From Acerihabitans sp035013185 (GTDB taxonomy: Bacteria; Pseudomonadota; Gammaproteobacteria; Enterobacterales; Enterobacteriaceae): 64,000 nucleotides of DNA. A program made the translations under genes and the position numbers. A model generated the notes under the pieces. It made no database searches and was not told the DNA's origin. It saw only the letters and a program-made list of their open reading frames with translations. The DNA lies in the NCBI RefSeq assembly GCF_035013185.1, contig NZ_JAYGJO010000007.1, positions 62,001 through 126,000 of the forward strand, given 5' to 3'. Within the stretch, counting starts at the first letter, position 1. Each line of letters starts with the position of its first letter. Below are positions 62,801 through 64,000 of this stretch, piece after piece.

Positions 62801-63397
62801 AAAGTGGAAGAGCTCATTGCCCGCTTGGCGCAAAAAGCCCGTGCCGCCGGTATCCATTTGGTGCTGGCAACCCAACGGCCTTCGGTGGATGTCATTACCG
62901 GCCTGATTAAAGCCAATATTCCTACGCGAATCGCTTTTACTGTCTCAAGCAAAATCGATTCCCGCACTATCCTCGATCAGTCTGGCGCGGAATCGCTGCT
63001 CGGCATGGGGGATATGCTCTATTTGGCACCTAACTCCTCTATTCCGGTGCGTGTGCACGGTGCGTTTGTGCGCGATCAGGAAGTGCATGCAGTGGTAAGC
63101 GACTGGAAAGCTCGAGGTCGGCCACAATATATTGACAGCATTACCCGTGCTGGCGAAGACGGCGAGCCGGGTAGCGGTGGCATGGACAATGACGAGGAAC
63201 TCGACCCATTGTTTGACCAAGCGGTACAGTTCGTGGTGGATAAGCGACGGGCCTCGATATCGGGTGTGCAGCGTCAGTTTCGCATCGGTTATAACCGTGC
63301 TGCACGTATCATCGAGCAAATGGAAGTCCAGGGGATCGTCAGCTCACAAGGCCACAACGGCAATCGTGAGGTGCTGGCGCCACCATCGCAGGAATAA
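59894..63397 (+). CDS. ftsK: FtsK, septal DNA translocase
   Basis: A 1167-residue division protein. Residues 1-210 hold four membrane helices (FALYLMISLVSFD, WLADTLFFTFGVLAY and so on) that join the divisome. Residues about 210-680 are the low-complexity Pro/Gln/Ala linker. The motor domain from about 700 carries GTTGSGKSVGVNAMILSML (Walker A) and IVVLVDEFADLMM (Walker B). The final 65 residues are the winged-helix gamma domain (SGVQRQFRIGYNRAARIIEQ) that reads KOPS and activates XerCD at dif. The start is TTG, in the context used by E. coli ftsK, with GGAGAG upstream. The linker is shorter than in E. coli (1329 residues in total). Confidence 0.97.
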   Translation: MSQEYTEDKDVVLKKLSSGRRLLEAVLVVMAIFALYLMISLVSFDPSDPSWSQTAWHGPIHNLGGGVGAWLADTLFFTFGVLAYALPPIMLIFCWTSFRQREEQDYVDYFALSLRLIGSLALILTSCGLAALNVDDLYYFASGGVIGSLLSNAMLPWFNGIGATLTLLCVWASGLTLFTGWSWLTIAEKIGGVVMGCLTFMSNRSRRDEQDYDDCYDDDNRYDDANDGDGETVSAVSDSGDSLKNTVVDLDDPLFSPAMTRDANRAVLANAVAPAAIGTVPGPAATTAHPEVAAPSDNNLVDSVAKGLVSQNRMSGELTTPVIANPADVSTITGPIVPSVAYDEQSSTPQTGIQGVSAVPQYRFELPAAPGGYASADDGDDSPRMGNWQVETSEPRDPYDFSVAQRDSDQVVGAAAALTFMPAFSATSDDNPQVKQGMGPELPRPKPVRIPTRRQLASFGIKIPSHHNTGQPQGQTEPEPLADPTQSPSDEDDLAQQAALQQAFMQQQAQRYGADTDAEDEAAVQQQRLAAEFEHQQAGRYDKKNSTADNAENRSSSTAPRAAASPISPMAGIDTHSAFHFSPLTELLDDTPVEPLFTPAIHGERNGESHDPARSNSQMTMDALSAHQDSTERNTPPTAPLARPMALAPTPPSAMDSLIHPFLMRNEQPLHKPTTPLPTLDLLTSPPLEDEPVDMFALEQTARLVEARLADYRVKAEVVGISPGPVITRFELDLAPGVKAARISNLSRDLARSLSAVAVRVVEVIPGKPYVGLELPNKRRQTVYLREVLDCDQFRDTVSPLAIVLGKDIAGQPVIADLAKMPHLLVAGTTGSGKSVGVNAMILSMLYKATPEEVRFIMIDPKMLELSVYEGIPHLLTEVVTDMKDAANALRWCVGEMERRYKLMSALGVRNLAGYNERIEQAIAMGRPVPDPFWKPGDGMADSPPMLEKLPYIVVLVDEFADLMMAVGKKVEELIARLAQKARAAGIHLVLATQRPSVDVITGLIKANIPTRIAFTVSSKIDSRTILDQSGAESLLGMGDMLYLAPNSSIPVRVHGAFVRDQEVHAVVSDWKARGRPQYIDSITRAGEDGEPGSGGMDNDEELDPLFDQAVQFVVDKRRASISGVQRQFRIGYNRAARIIEQMEVQGIVSSQGHNGNREVLAPPSQE

Positions 63398-63542
63398 TCA
63401 CCGGTTTAAGACTGTCGCGGTAACCGCCTGTTGGCGGTGGTTATAAATAGAGACATAAAAGAGTCGTTTTCAGAGCAATAGCCTATGAATACACCTCGTT
63501 ATTCCGCTACAGTAATGTTATCCGGGCGGGGTTGATTTGCCG

Positions 63543-63668
63543 ATATAACCTGCAAATTTCATGTTGCAGGTGCATTGGCGCGCGTGTTCACCCGAATCAC
63601 TTATCTCAGCAAGTTTGCCGGGGTTCTTTTGCTGGCCGCCTTCGAGCAACTCGAAATCGAGTCGGGAT
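63543..63668. repeat. Degenerate ERIC element between ftsK and lolA
   Basis: About 126 bases with GTTGCAGGTGCATTGGCGCG, TTCACCCGAATCACTTATCT, CAAGTTTGCCGGGG and GCCGCCTTCGAGCAACTCG, in the order of an ERIC element but with many changes and imperfect ends. Compare the well-preserved copy after dacC. Confidence 0.6.
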
Positions 63669-63717
63669 GTCGCGATAATGCAACGATTGGCCCGCCATTT
63701 TCCAAGGAATGTTAATA

Positions 63718-64000
63718 ATGAAAAAAAGCGTATTTGCCGCCTGTTTGTTAGGTGCTGTAGCCGCCGCACCCGCTTTTGCCGATGATGCAGGCGTGTTGCA
63801 AAACCGTCTTAACCAGGTCAACAGTTTTCACGCCAGTTTCACCCAGACCGTCACCAGCGCTGATGGCGGTGCGGTTCAGGAAGGTAAGGGGGAACTGTGG
63901 GTTAAGCGGCCTAATCTGTTTAATTGGCATATGACCTCACCAGATGAAAGTCTGCTGATATCTGATGGTAAAACATTGTGGTTCTACAACCCCTTTGTGG
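63718..64000 (+). CDS. lolA: LolA, outer-membrane lipoprotein carrier (5' part)
   Basis: The first 94 codons of the periplasmic chaperone that carries lipoproteins from LolCDE to LolB. Signal peptide MKKSVFAACLLGAVAAAPAFA is followed by DDAGVLQNRLNQVNSFHASF and the family's WVKRPNLFNWHMTSPDE. AAGGA precedes the ATG. The gene runs off the window. Position after ftsK is as in E. coli. Confidence 0.95.
   Translation, partial: MKKSVFAACLLGAVAAAPAFADDAGVLQNRLNQVNSFHASFTQTVTSADGGAVQEGKGELWVKRPNLFNWHMTSPDESLLISDGKTLWFYNPFV

Overview
The window is a chromosomal segment of an enteric gammaproteobacterium (order Enterobacterales). Nearly every recognisable gene is an orthologue of an Escherichia coli gene from about minutes 18-20, in broadly the same order and orientation: ybiB, ybiI, dps, ompX, ybiT, moeBA, gsiABCD, gstB, dacC, rybB, ybjM, grxA, rimK, ybjN, potFGHI, rlmC, artPIQM, ybjP, amiD, ltaE, poxB, lysO, cspD, clpSA, ybjX, infA, aat, cydDC, trxB, lrp, ftsK and lolA. 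Many E. coli neighbours of these genes are not seen (rhtA, the opgE-ldtB block, iaaA, yliE-yliI, ybjL, ybjC-nfsA, ybjO, ybjQ, hcp-hcr, macAB, serW). Together with IS scars and long empty spacers this resembles a Sodalis-like or other Pectobacteriaceae lineage; that placement is inference. The genes kept are mostly intact, so this is not a heavily decayed genome.

Layout. 0-9.6 kb: the end of ybiB, an M3 metallopeptidase, a flavin-reductase-like gene, ybiI, dps, ompX, ybiT and moeBA. 9.6-14.5 kb: an accessory island between moeA and gsiA. It holds an IS66-type tnpA remnant, two strong palindromes, a DUF6392-like immunity candidate, a PAAR/S-type-pyocin effector with a predicted C-terminal nuclease, a small upstream partner, the 3' stub of a further gene and an IS3-type transposase fragment. 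Where iaaA should lie only a 20-codon reading frame remains. 14.5-27.8 kb: the glutathione importer gsiABCD, an e(P4)-type acid phosphatase, gstB, a methionine-type ABC transporter (Q-N-I order), dacC, an ERIC repeat and an sdaC-type serine transporter.

27.8-29.2 kb contains no protein gene but encodes the small RNA RybB with a textbook sigma-E promoter. 29.2-40.6 kb: ybjM, grxA, rimK, ybjN, the putrescine importer potFGHI, rlmC and the arginine importer artPIQM. 40.6-47.9 kb: ybjP, a hexanucleotide repeat, an AT-rich orphan gene of unknown function, amiD, ltaE, poxB and lysO. 48.2-64 kb: cspD divergent from clpS-clpA, ybjX, infA, aat (apparently starting at CTG), cydDC, trxB, lrp, ftsK and the start of lolA, with a second, degenerate ERIC element between the last two.

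Functional themes: import of small nutrients (Gsi, Met, Pot, Art, Sda); envelope and division (OmpX, DacC, AmiD, FtsK, LolA); N-end-rule proteolysis (Aat, ClpS, ClpA); redox and cytochrome bd assembly (GrxA, TrxB, CydDC); stress survival (Dps, CspD, PoxB, RybB). The most unusual material is the effector/immunity island at 9.6-14.5 kb and the orphan gene at 41.7-42.7 kb.
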